Shown piece after piece: positions 17,219-25,925 of a stretch of DNA of 64,000 nt. The stretch comes from Pseudomonadota bacterium (lineage in GTDB: Bacteria; Desulfobacterota; Binatia; Binatales; Binataceae), in the NCBI GenBank assembly GCA_021323675.1, contig JAJPKP010000026.1:1-64000 (forward strand). Direction: 5' to 3'. The notes beneath the pieces are model-generated. The model saw only the letters and a program-made list of their open reading frames with translations. It did not search any database and was not told the DNA's origin. How positions within the stretch are numbered: position 1 is the first letter of the stretch; each line of letters opens with the position of its first letter. Both the position numbers and the translations under genes were made by a program.

Positions 17219-18448
17219 TCAGATCACTTTCCCCGCGCGCAGCCGCACGCGCTCTTCGGAGCCGATTCCCAACTCGCCGAGAATCTCCTCATTGTCCGCG
17301 CCCAGGGCCGCCGCGCCGCTGCGGATGCGGACGGGCGTGCGCGAGAATTTTGCCGCTGGCCCGGTAATCGGCGCCATCGAGCCGTCCTCCTGGATCGTAT
17401 TCTGCAACATGTCGCGTTCCAGGATCTGTGGATCGCCCGCCGCTTCCGCATAGGTGTTGACCCGTGCGCACGGAATGGCCTCGCGTGCGCAGATTTCAAC
17501 CACCTCCGCGACGGTGTGGTCCGCGCACCACTTCGCCGCCATCGCGTTGCATTCACCGCGATGCTTCATCCGGCCCGGGATCGTCGCATAGTCCGGGTTT
17601 TCCGCCAGATCGTGGCGTCCGCACACGCGGGCGAGAACCTTCCAATGAGTATCCAGCAGCGTGCCCATCATCACGATTCCGTCGCGGCAGTGGAACGTGT
17701 TGCAGGGAATCGTAAAAGTGAACTCGTTGCCCATCCGCGGCATCGGAATTCCCAGCGCTCCCAAAGTCAGGTAGCCGTTGGACTGGAATATCGCCGCATC
17801 GAGCAGCGATACGTCGCAATGTTGTCCTTCGCCGGTACGAGCGCGATGCTGCAACGCGGCGAGCGCCGCAATCGCGCCGTGCAGTCCCGCCAGGTCATCG
17901 CATAGAAATGTCGGCGCCTTGGTCGGGCCTCCTTCCACCGGGCCATTCAGCGACATGAATCCTGACATCGCCTGCGCCAGCGGATCGTAACCGACCCGAT
18001 CGTGAGCAGGTCCGAACTGTCCGAAGCCGCTGATCGATACGTAGATGATGTCGGGTTTGACCTCGCGGCACGCCTGGTAGCCGACGCTCCATTTGTCGAA
18101 GGTGCCGGGGCGGAAATTCTGCACGATTATGTCCGAGCGCTTTGCGAGCTTGAGAAAGATTTCACGGCCTGCGGATGTGCGCAAATCGAGCGTCAGGCTG
18201 CGCTTGTTGCGGTTGACCGTCGCGTGCAGAAAGCTGATCGGACGGCTGGCGCCCGGCAGGAACGGAGGAACGCGCCGGCCGACTTCCCCCGCCGGGTCCT
18301 CGACCTTGATCACGTCAGCCCCAAGGTCCGCCAGGATGCATCCGCACATCGGCCCAGCCCAACTTGTGGTGGCTTCAAGTACCCTGATTCCGGCGAGCGG
18401 GCCGGGCAGATCGCCGCGGGCATCTCGATAGAAGTCGGCTTTCTCCAT
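17219..18448 (-). CDS. CoA transferase, family III (CaiB/BaiF)
   Basis: Third CaiB/BaiF CoA transferase of the window, 409 residues. Motifs are LAGIRVLEATTSWAGPMCGCILADLGADVIKVEDP, NRNKRSLTLDLRTSAGR and VQNFRPGTFDKWSVG, with a C-terminal LGADNEEILGELGIG. It is complete and convergent with imuB, about 40 bases between stops. No acyl-CoA partner gene is adjacent, so the substrate is open. Confidence 0.9.
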   Translation of the reverse strand: MEKADFYRDARGDLPGPLAGIRVLEATTSWAGPMCGCILADLGADVIKVEDPAGEVGRRVPPFLPGASRPISFLHATVNRNKRSLTLDLRTSAGREIFLKLAKRSDIIVQNFRPGTFDKWSVGYQACREVKPDIIYVSISGFGQFGPAHDRVGYDPLAQAMSGFMSLNGPVEGGPTKAPTFLCDDLAGLHGAIAALAALQHRARTGEGQHCDVSLLDAAIFQSNGYLTLGALGIPMPRMGNEFTFTIPCNTFHCRDGIVMMGTLLDTHWKVLARVCGRHDLAENPDYATIPGRMKHRGECNAMAAKWCADHTVAEVVEICAREAIPCARVNTYAEAAGDPQILERDMLQNTIQEDGSMAPITGPAAKFSRTPVRIRSGAAALGADNEEILGELGIGSEERVRLRAGKVI

Positions 18449-18569
18449 CGGAAGCGAAACCCTCCGTCTGTCGTTCGCGGCGATGTTACTTCGCGATTGC
18501 GCCTCTCGACAAACGCGGCTGGCGAGGCTTGCCCGCCCGCGCTAGCCTGATTTCGGCTGAGAATCGGAG

Positions 18570-18980
18570 ATGGCGGAAGCTCAATTTTTTGTCGGCGTTC
18601 ACGGAGTAATTGCGAATCGCGGCCGGCTGCTCGTGCTCAAGCGGGCGGGCACGATGGTTTATCGGCCGGGTGCGTGGGATCTGCCGGGCGGACATCTCGC
18701 GATAGGCGAGAGTTCCGAAGAGTGCCTGCTGCGCGAGATTCGCGAAGAAACCTCCCTCGAAGTCGCGATCGATCGCCTGCTCGGCCTGCACAACATGATC
18801 GACGAGCCCTACATGCAGGCGCTATACGCGTGCCGGCTTACCGTCTATCGAAGCCTGAGACTTGCGCCCAACGAACACGTCGAGGCGCGATGGGTCACAC
18901 CGGAAGAACTCGCCGGGATGGAACTGATTCCTTACCTGGAAGGCGTACTGAAACGCGGCATGCTGTCGTCTGTGAAATAA
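18570..18980 (+). CDS. Nudix hydrolase
   Basis: 136-residue Nudix pyrophosphohydrolase. The complete Nudix box reads GGHLAIGESSEECLLREIREE followed by TSLEV, supplying the metal-binding glutamates. The fold is the small single-domain MutT/NUDT form. The substrate (nucleotide or nucleotide sugar) cannot be determined. It is a single gene, divergent from the CoA transferase and convergent with the glycosyltransferase. Confidence 0.9.
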   Translation: MAEAQFFVGVHGVIANRGRLLVLKRAGTMVYRPGAWDLPGGHLAIGESSEECLLREIREETSLEVAIDRLLGLHNMIDEPYMQALYACRLTVYRSLRLAPNEHVEARWVTPEELAGMELIPYLEGVLKRGMLSSVK

Positions 18981-19031
18981 GCGACGGAGTTCGCGGACAA
19001 TCGTGCCGTGGTCCGATGAGAAAGCGAGAGC

Positions 19032-19937
19032 CTACTTCCGCAGCGCAAGACGGCCGCGCCAGTATCCGAAGAAGTTGGCGCATTCGAGTTCGTGGTAAAT
19101 GGCGCGTTCCGAGTCTCCGCGCATCGCCGCCGCCGCCATCCGCACCGCGTTTCTTACGAGTTTGTCGATTTGATTGTGGCTGCGGCCGCCCGCGATGGCG
19201 CTGCCGAATCCGTAGGCGAAGCTCTTGCGCCGCAGGTAGTGGCGCGTCATCCGCTCGGCGGGAATCTGATGATGAACGATGGCGCGCGGCGCAAAACCCA
19301 TCGCTCCGCCGCGCGCAATGATACGCTCGAACAGTTCGGTGTCCTCGCCCGAGATCGGATTGCCGCCTACGACGCCAAGGTCTTCGCGAAATCTTCCGAA
19401 GCGCTCGAAGGCCTGTCTGCGAAAGCCGACGTTGGCGCTGAAGTAATTGGCCATGGTTTCCGCCTTTTCCACCGGGGCCTCGTCTATCTGTTCGCGCACG
19501 TGGACCGCCAGCTTCACCCACAGGCTGGGGCCCAGCCACTCGGGCGGGGGCGCAAGCCATCGCGGCAACACCATCCCGCACGCCGCATCGAGGTTGCGGC
19601 TTCGCAGCGCATCGAGCATCTCCGATACCCATGACGGCTCCGCGATCGCGTCATCGTCGATGAAGAAAATGAAATCGCCTCGCGCTTCATCGACGGCGCG
19701 GTTGCGGGCAAAGCTGGAGCCCAGGCGGGCCTCGAAGGCGCGGCGCATCGGGAAGGGAGCCGCCGCCGCGGAAGCCTCGACGACGGCCGGGGTCGAGTCG
19801 GTCGAGCCATTGTCGATGACGAGGCAATCGAGTTCCGCCGCCTCGGGCATTCGTTGCGCGGCGATACTGGCGAGCGTGGCGCCCAGCGTCGAGGCGCGAT
19901 TATGGGTGGGAACTGCGACGGTGATGCTGATCGTCAA
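19032..19937 (-). CDS. Family 2 glycosyltransferase
   Basis: GT-A glycosyltransferase of about 301 residues. The sequence begins ISITVAVPTHNRASTLGATLASI. It has the sugar-nucleotide site VIDNGSTDSTP, RNRAVDEARGDFIFFIDDDAI with the DxD metal motif, and a later GEDTELFERI acceptor-base region. No membrane spans are evident. The ORF track merges it with an antisense shadow upstream. The TTG at 19937 is the most sensible start, since the fold begins two codons later. No surface-polysaccharide cluster surrounds it. Confidence 0.85.
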   Translation of the reverse strand: MTISITVAVPTHNRASTLGATLASIAAQRMPEAAELDCLVIDNGSTDSTPAVVEASAAAAPFPMRRAFEARLGSSFARNRAVDEARGDFIFFIDDDAIAEPSWVSEMLDALRSRNLDAACGMVLPRWLAPPPEWLGPSLWVKLAVHVREQIDEAPVEKAETMANYFSANVGFRRQAFERFGRFREDLGVVGGNPISGEDTELFERIIARGGAMGFAPRAIVHHQIPAERMTRHYLRRKSFAYGFGSAIAGGRSHNQIDKLVRNAVRMAAAAMRGDSERAIYHELECANFFGYWRGRLALRK

Positions 19938-19978
19938 AGGCGAAAGGCGCGGCGCGCCCAAGCCGCATAATAGCGGAA

Positions 19979-20015
19979 CCGCGCCCGCCGCCGGATACTC
20001 CGGCGACGGGCGCGG
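19979..20015 (-). terminator. Strong hairpin after the lipoprotein gene
   Basis: A 17-bp stem (CCGCGCCCGCCGCCGGA against TCCGGCGACGGGCGCGG, one mismatch) with a 3-base loop lies 26 bases past the lipoprotein stop. There is no clear U-tract, so a terminator is probable but not certain. Confidence 0.45.
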
Positions 20016-20041
20016 TCCGTGGTTTGGGCGCGCCCGACGAT

Positions 20042-21190
20042 CTAGTGCTTGGCTGGCGCCGCCGGCGATGCGGCCGCGGCCGGCGACGGCGTGGCGGTCG
20101 GCGTCGGTGTAGGCGGCTTGGGCAGCGGCGCGGTGGACTGCGTGAATACGATCTGCGTCACGTTCAGGTCCGGCGTCGCCTTCTGCTGAATATCGGCCGG
20201 AGCCGTCAGGCGAAAGCCGAAGTTGCGCGTCTCGCCGGGAACGAACGGCAACACCGGGCGGTTGAAGTCGGTAAACTCGAGCGGAGTCGCCACCGGGGTG
20301 TGCACTTCCGTGTACACCTGCTTCTTCTTGGCGCCCTTGCCCTCGTAGTAGGTGACGGTGAATTGAATTTCGTCGATCGCTTTGTCGCCGTTGTTGGTCA
20401 GCTTTCCGAAAATTCCGGGCACCCGCGACGCGGACATCTTCATGTCCACGTCGGTGAGGCCGATTTTCGGAATGTATGCCTGCGCCTCGGGAATCTGGTT
20501 CTTGACGTTCTGAACCGTCTGCATCTCGCGGTTGAGAAGAAACTTGATTCCCGCGTTGCCGGTGGCCTGTTCCTTGTCGAGCTCGGCGATCGCGTTCTGA
20601 TAGGTCGAAATCGCCTTGTCGTAGTCGTACTTGTGGAAGGCCTCGATCGCGTCCTTGCGCATCTTGGCGACGTTTTCCTTGGCGGGAAAATCCACGAAAA
20701 TTCGCCAATCGTCACCCTGTTTTATCAACGCGATATTGTCGTCGTATTCGAGCTTCGGATAGGTCTTCTCGTTGATGTCCTTCTGAGCCACCGAATTGGC
20801 CGCATCGTTGGGACCGAGGTTCGCGTCGATAGTGCGCTCCCAAAGGGCCAGATCGGGCCGCGTAATCTTTATCGTCACGTTGGCCTTGTCGCCTTCGATC
20901 TTCGCGTCCCCGACCTGGTAGTCGACCGCGTGCAGGATGGTCTTGAACCAGTCGCGGCTGACATCCGGGGCGAGCGGTATTTCGGTCAGAAACTGATCCA
21001 TGGTCCTATCTACCTGATCCTGATGGGACAGGAGTTGATAGGCCCCCGGATAATTGTAGAGCTTCAGATCATCAAGATACGACTGGGCGGTATGCTGCGG
21101 CGTCTTGCCCATGCATCCCGCCGCCAGCGCGGCGCAAATGGCGGCAAGACCAACGAGTCGGCGCTTTGCAAGAAACGCAGGTTTGATCAT
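20042..21190 (-). CDS. Putative lipoprotein with Pro/Ala/Thr-rich tail
   Basis: 382 residues from the ATG at 21190, chosen because GGGAGGGG precedes it and the signal peptide then begins properly. The signal ends in the lipobox LAAGC. After it come an NTF2/lumazine-binding-like region (QSYLDDLKLYNYPGAYQLLS, later DDWRIFVDFPAKENV), a short helical stretch, and a beta domain with KLTNNGDKAIDEIQFTVTYYEG that resembles DUF2393/FxLYD-type modules. The tail PTPTPTATPSPAAAASP is a low-complexity linker. It is likely envelope-located; function is unknown. Confidence 0.8.
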   Translation of the reverse strand: MIKPAFLAKRRLVGLAAICAALAAGCMGKTPQHTAQSYLDDLKLYNYPGAYQLLSHQDQVDRTMDQFLTEIPLAPDVSRDWFKTILHAVDYQVGDAKIEGDKANVTIKITRPDLALWERTIDANLGPNDAANSVAQKDINEKTYPKLEYDDNIALIKQGDDWRIFVDFPAKENVAKMRKDAIEAFHKYDYDKAISTYQNAIAELDKEQATGNAGIKFLLNREMQTVQNVKNQIPEAQAYIPKIGLTDVDMKMSASRVPGIFGKLTNNGDKAIDEIQFTVTYYEGKGAKKKQVYTEVHTPVATPLEFTDFNRPVLPFVPGETRNFGFRLTAPADIQQKATPDLNVTQIVFTQSTAPLPKPPTPTPTATPSPAAAASPAAPAKH

Positions 21191-21291
21191 GTTTTTAAAA
21201 TCCCCTCCCACGGGTCGCCAAACGATAGGATTCTAATGTCTCGTCGCTCAAAAACAAGTTCCGCGGGCGGGATTCAGAAGGCCGCGCGCAA

Positions 21292-21690
21292 TCAGGACAC
21301 TGACGGCATCTGCTTCAATTCGATGACGTTTCCTTCCGGATCGCGCACGTAAATCGACTTGCCCACGCCGCGCGCTCCGTAGCGATCGACCGGATCGCCC
21401 ATCACCTCTACGCCTTCGGCCCGAAGCTGCGCCGCAACCGAATTCAGATCGCCGGTCTCGATGCCCAGGCATACGTGATCGACATTGAGCGCATCTTCCG
21501 AGCGCGGAGTCCGCGCCGCAATCAGATCGACCATACTTCGGCCGGCGCGCAGTTGGATGAGGCCCAACTGCTCGATGCGGCGCTCCTCGGTCATCCCGAG
21601 AATCCGCACATAGAAGGCAAGCGCGCGTTCGATGTCGCGGCATCGGAGGACCACGTGATCGATTTCAGCGACCTTGAGCGGCTTATCCAT
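21292..21690 (-). CDS. VOC superfamily (glyoxalase-like) protein
   Basis: 132-residue vicinal-oxygen-chelate protein. The paired beta-alpha-beta modules start at VAEIDHVVLRCRDIERALAFYVRILGM and VDHVCLGIETGDLNSVAAQL. Metal-ligand candidates are His near position 11, His in VDHVCLG and Glu in GNVIELKQ. Its start overlaps the 3' end of thiI by 8 bases, so the two are cotranscribed. It could be a lyase, isomerase, dioxygenase or resistance protein; the sequence does not decide. Confidence 0.85.
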   Translation of the reverse strand: MDKPLKVAEIDHVVLRCRDIERALAFYVRILGMTEERRIEQLGLIQLRAGRSMVDLIAARTPRSEDALNVDHVCLGIETGDLNSVAAQLRAEGVEVMGDPVDRYGARGVGKSIYVRDPEGNVIELKQMPSVS

Positions 21691-22795
21691 CGCGGTATTC
21701 TCCCGCCCGGCTGACCGCCTCGCCGCGCGGCGGAAATTCGAATCGCTTCACTTCGGTGGCGCGCACCGCCTCCGCCACCATCCGCTCGATCTCGAAACGC
21801 GACTCGAGCGCTTCGACTTCGGCGAGGCGTGCGTGGGTCTCGGGATGCTCGGGGACAAACAGAGTGCAGCAATCCTGGTCGGGCAGGATCGAGATCTCGA
21901 AAGTGCCGAGCGCGCGCGCCTGCTCCACAATTTCGTTCTTGTCCATTCCGACAAGCGGGCGCAAGACCGGCAGGGCGGCAGCGTTTTCGATCACGGCCAT
22001 ATTGTCGAGGGTCTGCGACGCGACCTGGCCAAGGCTTTCGCCCGTGACCAGGGCGCGCGAGCGAAAGCGCGATGCGAGCGCCGATGCGATCCGCAGCATG
22101 AAGCGCCGGTACAGCACCACGCGCAGCGGCCGGTCGGAATTCGCAACGATTTCGCGTTGAAGCGCGCCGAACGGCACCAGCGCCAGCGTCGAATGCGCCT
22201 GGTAGCGGGTGAGATGCGCCACCAGGTCGCAGGCCTTCTCGCGGCTGGCGGCAGATACCAGGGGATAGGCGTGAAAATGCACAAAGTCGAGCGCCAGCCC
22301 GCGCCGCATCATCCGGTACCCCGCGACCGGAGAATCGATGCCGCCCGAAATCAGCGCCAGCGCCCGGCCCGAAATTCCCACCGGAAGCCCGCCCGGACCC
22401 GGGAGCTTGCCGGCCGAGACGAACGCCGCGTCCGACAGTATTTCGATCGAAACCGTGAGTTCGGGGTTGTGGAGGTCGACCTTCAGTCCCAGGGCCTCGA
22501 CAATCGCCGCGCCGACCTCGCGATCGACGTCCATCGAGGTCATCGCGAACCGCTTGTCGCCGCGCCGGGTACTGACGCGAAAAGTGCGCGCCGGGTACTT
22601 TCGAGCCTCGGCGATTGCCTCCGCCTTGATCGCCTCGAGGTCCAGCGCAACGCGATGGCTCAGCGAGAAATTGGCAAACCCGAAGACCGCTGATGCGCGT
22701 TCCGCCGCCGTGGCGTCATCGATCTCGTCGGGAAGCTCGACGATGATGCGCGGGCCCTCGCCGCGCATACGGCCGAGCTTCACATCGCCGAACAT
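21683..22795 (-). CDS. thiI: tRNA 4-thiouridine synthase ThiI (without rhodanese domain)
   Basis: ATP-dependent sulfurtransferase that adenylates U8 of tRNA and also supplies sulfur for thiamine thiazole synthesis in some bacteria. THUMP domain in the first ~165 residues, then the PP-loop ALISGGIDSPVAGYRMMRRG and EDCCTLF-like DQDCCTLFVPEHPETHA. The C-terminal rhodanese domain of the E. coli form is absent, as in Bacillus-type proteins. The track start at 22795 falls inside the conserved N-terminus. The homologous frame continues upstream to an ATG at 22888 but is broken by a UAA at 22865-22867, described separately. Confidence 0.9.
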   Translation of the reverse strand: MFGDVKLGRMRGEGPRIIVELPDEIDDATAAERASAVFGFANFSLSHRVALDLEAIKAEAIAEARKYPARTFRVSTRRGDKRFAMTSMDVDREVGAAIVEALGLKVDLHNPELTVSIEILSDAAFVSAGKLPGPGGLPVGISGRALALISGGIDSPVAGYRMMRRGLALDFVHFHAYPLVSAASREKACDLVAHLTRYQAHSTLALVPFGALQREIVANSDRPLRVVLYRRFMLRIASALASRFRSRALVTGESLGQVASQTLDNMAVIENAAALPVLRPLVGMDKNEIVEQARALGTFEISILPDQDCCTLFVPEHPETHARLAEVEALESRFEIERMVAEAVRATEVKRFEFPPRGEAVSRAGEYRDG

Positions 22796-22888
22796 CGCCC
22801 GGAGGTTATGGCGGAGCTGCTCGATGAAGCGCCACTGGTTGCGCCCTTTCAGCGCGATTTCATGTTATCTTCCGATCAGGTAGCGCAT
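22796..22888 (-). pseudogene. thiI: 5' end of thiI interrupted by in-frame UAA
   Basis: Reading upstream of 22795 in the thiI frame gives HEIALKGRNQWRFIEQLRHN, the well-known ThiI N-terminal block. Immediately before it a TAA stop occurs, then MRYLIGR from an ATG at 22888. ThiI homologues have RYxEIxLKGxNR here, so the stop sits exactly where a Tyr codon (TAC/TAT) is expected. Either a single nonsense mutation or a base-call error has split the gene, or translation restarts downstream. Confidence 0.75.
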
Positions 22889-23006
22889 CGACGATTCAAC
22901 CGCGGCGGGGGACTTGCCCGCGCGGCCGGGACACGAGCTTACGCGCAGCCACGCCGCGATCCAATCCCGCTTGCGCGCGGCACCCGCACCATGATGATTT
23001 GAAGCT

Positions 23007-23615
23007 ATGGCACAGCCCAGACTATCCGGAAAACCCGTCGCCAACGGCCATTATATTGAGCGGCTGCGCCGGACGCTCTCGAAGCAAACGCCCGTTCCCC
23101 GGGAAAAGCTTGCCAACAATTCCAGAGGCGCGGCCGTGCTGGTTCCAATCCTGGAGCGGAGCGGCGAGCTGCATGTGGTTTACATCCGCCGCGCCGATCA
23201 CGTATCGAGCCATCGCGGGCAGGTTGCCTTTCCCGGCGGGCGCGTCGATCCGGGCGATACGACCCTGCTCGATACGGCACTGCGCGAGGCGCGGGAGGAG
23301 GTCGGAATCGATCCGGAAACCGTGGACGTGCTCGGCGCGTTTCCGGAGATGAGCACGCTTACCAGCGGAATCACAGTCGCGCCGTTCGCGGGCGTAATTC
23401 CCGCCGCCTCCGATTTGATTCCATGCTTCGACGAGGTCGCGGAAATTTTCGAGGTGCCAATCAGCGCGCTCGCCGATCGCCGCTATCGCGGCGAATACCA
23501 GTGGGGCTCGAATGGTTCGAAGTTCCCGGCGATCCTCTACGGCGGCCAGACGATCTGGGGTTTGACGCTGCGAATCACGATGAATCTGCTCGAGATCGCG
23601 GGCGCCGAGCGATAA
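23007..23615 (+). CDS. Nudix CoA pyrophosphatase-type hydrolase
   Basis: 202-residue Nudix protein of the NudL/NUDT7-8 group, which cleaves CoA to phosphopantetheine and 3',5'-ADP. SSHRGQVAFPGGRVDPGD is the CoA-pyrophosphatase signature preceding the Nudix box, and ALREAREEVGIDPETV completes the metal site. It starts 120 bases beyond the broken thiI 5' end on the opposite strand. It may trim CoA in this CoA-transferase-rich genome, but that link is an inference. Confidence 0.9.
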   Translation: MAQPRLSGKPVANGHYIERLRRTLSKQTPVPREKLANNSRGAAVLVPILERSGELHVVYIRRADHVSSHRGQVAFPGGRVDPGDTTLLDTALREAREEVGIDPETVDVLGAFPEMSTLTSGITVAPFAGVIPAASDLIPCFDEVAEIFEVPISALADRRYRGEYQWGSNGSKFPAILYGGQTIWGLTLRITMNLLEIAGAER

Positions 23616-23675
23616 ACGAGACCTCGCCCGCGCGTCCCGGATGAAGCCGGGGGCGGCCGCCGGTCTTGTATTTGC

Positions 23676-23702
23676 ATTATCACTGAAATAATATCACGAA
23701 AT
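23676..23702. promoter_or_regulatory. Tandem direct repeat at the TetR gene start
   Basis: ATTATCACTGAAAT is followed without gap by AATATCACGAAAT, two near-identical 13-14 base units ending directly at the GTG start of the TetR gene. The position suits an autoregulatory operator, or an overlapping leader. No inverted symmetry typical of TetR operators is obvious, so the call is tentative. Confidence 0.35.
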
Positions 23703-24308
23703 GTGAGCAATTCCGGCGCAGTTCCAAAGGACGGACGCGCCGCCCGGAGCTATCGCGCGCGCCGCGCGCTCGCCGAGGCGGTGCTCGACCTGCTGAACGA
23801 AGGCGTCGCGAAACCGACCGCGATGGAAATAGCCAGGCGGGCGGGAGTTTCGCTTCGCCTGGTCTTTCATCATTTCGACGATTTGGAAGCGATCTACGCG
23901 AGCGCGGCCGACCTCCAGTTCGAGCGCATCGGGCCGCTGATCAACCCGATCGATCGGACGCTGGCATTCGACCAGCGCGTCGCGGCGTTCGTGCGCCAGC
24001 GCGCGAGGCTGTTCGAGTACGTAACCCCGGTCCGCCGCGCGGGCATCCGGATGGAGGAGTCGTCGGGCGAGATCGCGCGGCGGCTGCGGATCGCGTACGA
24101 GATGGCTCGCGATCACATGCAGGCGGCATTCAGCCGGGAGCTGGCGGCGCTTTCTCCGGACGAGGCCGCCGAACTGTCGGCGGCGCTGGATGGCGCGGCA
24201 AGCTGGGAGATGTGGGATTTTCTGCGCCGCCGGCGTGGACTTTCAGTCAAGCGGGCCGGTGTGGTCGTCGAGCGCATGATTCGCTCGCTGTTGGCCGACC
24301 GAAAGTGA
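23703..24308 (+). CDS. TetR/AcrR family transcriptional regulator
   Basis: 201-residue one-component regulator. The N-terminal helix-turn-helix is in TAMEIARRAGVSLRLVFHHFDDLEAIYASA, the standard TetR pattern; the rest is an all-helical ligand-binding domain with no recognisable specificity. The GTG start at 23703 follows a tandem repeat that may be its operator. It sits 16 bases upstream of the sulfatase gene and probably controls it. Confidence 0.9.
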   Translation: MSNSGAVPKDGRAARSYRARRALAEAVLDLLNEGVAKPTAMEIARRAGVSLRLVFHHFDDLEAIYASAADLQFERIGPLINPIDRTLAFDQRVAAFVRQRARLFEYVTPVRRAGIRMEESSGEIARRLRIAYEMARDHMQAAFSRELAALSPDEAAELSAALDGAASWEMWDFLRRRRGLSVKRAGVVVERMIRSLLADRK

Positions 24309-24324
24309 ACGGAGATCTTTAGCA

Positions 24325-25902
24325 ATGGGCCGGAATATCCTTTTCGTCACCACCGACCAACAACGCTACGATGCGCTGGGATGCAACGGCGGAAGGATCG
24401 CGCGAACTCCGGTCGCCGACCGCCTCGCCGCCGAAGGCCTCAACTACCGCCGCGCGCACAACCAGAACACCGTGTGCATGCCTGCGCGATCGACGATGGT
24501 GACGGGGCAATACGTGCGCACTCACGGCGTCTTCGCCAACGGCATCGCCCTTCCCCCGGACGCTCCCAGCATCGCGGGATGGCTGCATGAAAAGGGCGGG
24601 TATCGCACCGCGCTTATCGGCAAGGCGCACTTCGAGCCGGCGTTCGATTTCCAGGGGCGATGGTTCGAAAACCGCATGGCGCGCGAAGGTTCGACCGGTC
24701 CCTACCGCGGGTTCGAGCGGATGGAACTGGCGATGCACGCGCCGATCGGCGGATGGCATTACTCGCTGTGGCTGCAGAACAATTTTCCGGCCGAAGTCGG
24801 CGGCTTCGCGCGCGTGCTGAGCGCGAGCCCCGGAGGCGACACGGGCGCGCCCGAAGTCGCTTACAATCCAATCCCCCGCGAGCATTACCATACCGACTGG
24901 GTTGCGGACCGCACTATCGCCTACCTGGATTCGCTGGATGAAGATGCGGATTGGTTTGTGTGGATGAGCTTTCCGGATCCGCATCATCCGTGGGATCCTC
25001 CGGCAAGCGAGGCGCGGCGCATCAAGTGGCGCGATTTGGATTTGCCCCCCGGTTACCCCGGCTCACGCGAGCGCATCGAAAAGATTCTCGCGCAAAAGCC
25101 CCGCCATTGGCTCGAGTGGTATCAGGGCCGCTTCGGCAACGACGAGGGCGGGCCGGGAACTTTCGTGCCGTGCAAGATGACCACGGATCAAATTCGCGAA
25201 ATCAACGCTCTGATCCATGTCGAAAATGAGCTTATCGACGAGGCCGTCGGACGAGTGCTGGCGCGAATCGCAAGCCGCAAATGGGCGGACCGCACCGACG
25301 TGTTCTTCACGACCGATCACGGCGAGCTTCAGGGCGACTTCGGGCTGCTCTACAAGGGGCCGTATCATGTCGATGCGCTGATGCGGGTGCCGCTCATCTG
25401 GCGTCCCGCGCCGGTTGCGGCGATCTCTCCCGCCGAAATAACCGACCCTGTTGGACATCTCGATCTCGCTCCGACGTTCTGCCGGATAGCAGGCGTTCCA
25501 ATTCCCGAGTGGGCGCAGGGCAAGCCGTTGCCCGTCAACCGCGTGGATCGGCGCGAGCGTGTGATCACGGAATGGGACAGCCAGTTCCGGCAGATCGGGA
25601 TGCATATGCGGTCGATTTATCGCGACGGATGGTTGTGCACGGTGTACGAAAAATCGACCCGCGATATCGGCTTTGATATGGCGCAAATTCCGCCGCTATT
25701 GCGCGGAAACGCCCCCACGCCCGACATTACCTACGACGGTACCGAGGGCGAACTCTACAACCTCGCCGAAGATCCGCTCCAGTGGCGCAACCTGTGGAAC
25801 GATCCCGGCTGTCAAAAGGTCAGGTCGGACCTGGTCGCCGACCTGTACGACAACCTGCCAAAGCCGCGCGATCCGATGCTGCCGGTCGAAGCGCCGGCCT
25901 GA
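24325..25902 (+). CDS. Sulfatase / phosphonate monoester hydrolase family
   Basis: Alkaline-phosphatase-superfamily hydrolase, 525 residues. The sulfatase signature CxPxR is present as C51-M-P-A-R in NTVCMPARSTMVTGQY; this Cys would be converted to formylglycine. Metal ligands appear in TTDQQRYDALG and FTTDHGELQGDFG. No signal peptide is visible, so it is probably cytoplasmic like phosphonate monoester hydrolases. No formylglycine-generating enzyme is next to it. It is cotranscribed with the TetR gene. Confidence 0.92.
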   Translation: MGRNILFVTTDQQRYDALGCNGGRIARTPVADRLAAEGLNYRRAHNQNTVCMPARSTMVTGQYVRTHGVFANGIALPPDAPSIAGWLHEKGGYRTALIGKAHFEPAFDFQGRWFENRMAREGSTGPYRGFERMELAMHAPIGGWHYSLWLQNNFPAEVGGFARVLSASPGGDTGAPEVAYNPIPREHYHTDWVADRTIAYLDSLDEDADWFVWMSFPDPHHPWDPPASEARRIKWRDLDLPPGYPGSRERIEKILAQKPRHWLEWYQGRFGNDEGGPGTFVPCKMTTDQIREINALIHVENELIDEAVGRVLARIASRKWADRTDVFFTTDHGELQGDFGLLYKGPYHVDALMRVPLIWRPAPVAAISPAEITDPVGHLDLAPTFCRIAGVPIPEWAQGKPLPVNRVDRRERVITEWDSQFRQIGMHMRSIYRDGWLCTVYEKSTRDIGFDMAQIPPLLRGNAPTPDITYDGTEGELYNLAEDPLQWRNLWNDPGCQKVRSDLVADLYDNLPKPRDPMLPVEAPA

Positions 25903-25925
25903 TCCCGCTTCGCGGTCTTCGACGA

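Noticed and set aside
19032-20708. 558-residue ORF as a single protein
   Set aside because: Its N-terminal half is a shadow of the lipoprotein gene in another frame; only the C-terminal glycosyltransferase is supported.
22888-23006. Riboswitch upstream of thiI or thiL
   Set aside because: No conserved TPP-riboswitch core (CUGAGA...ACCUGA) could be recognised near either gene.
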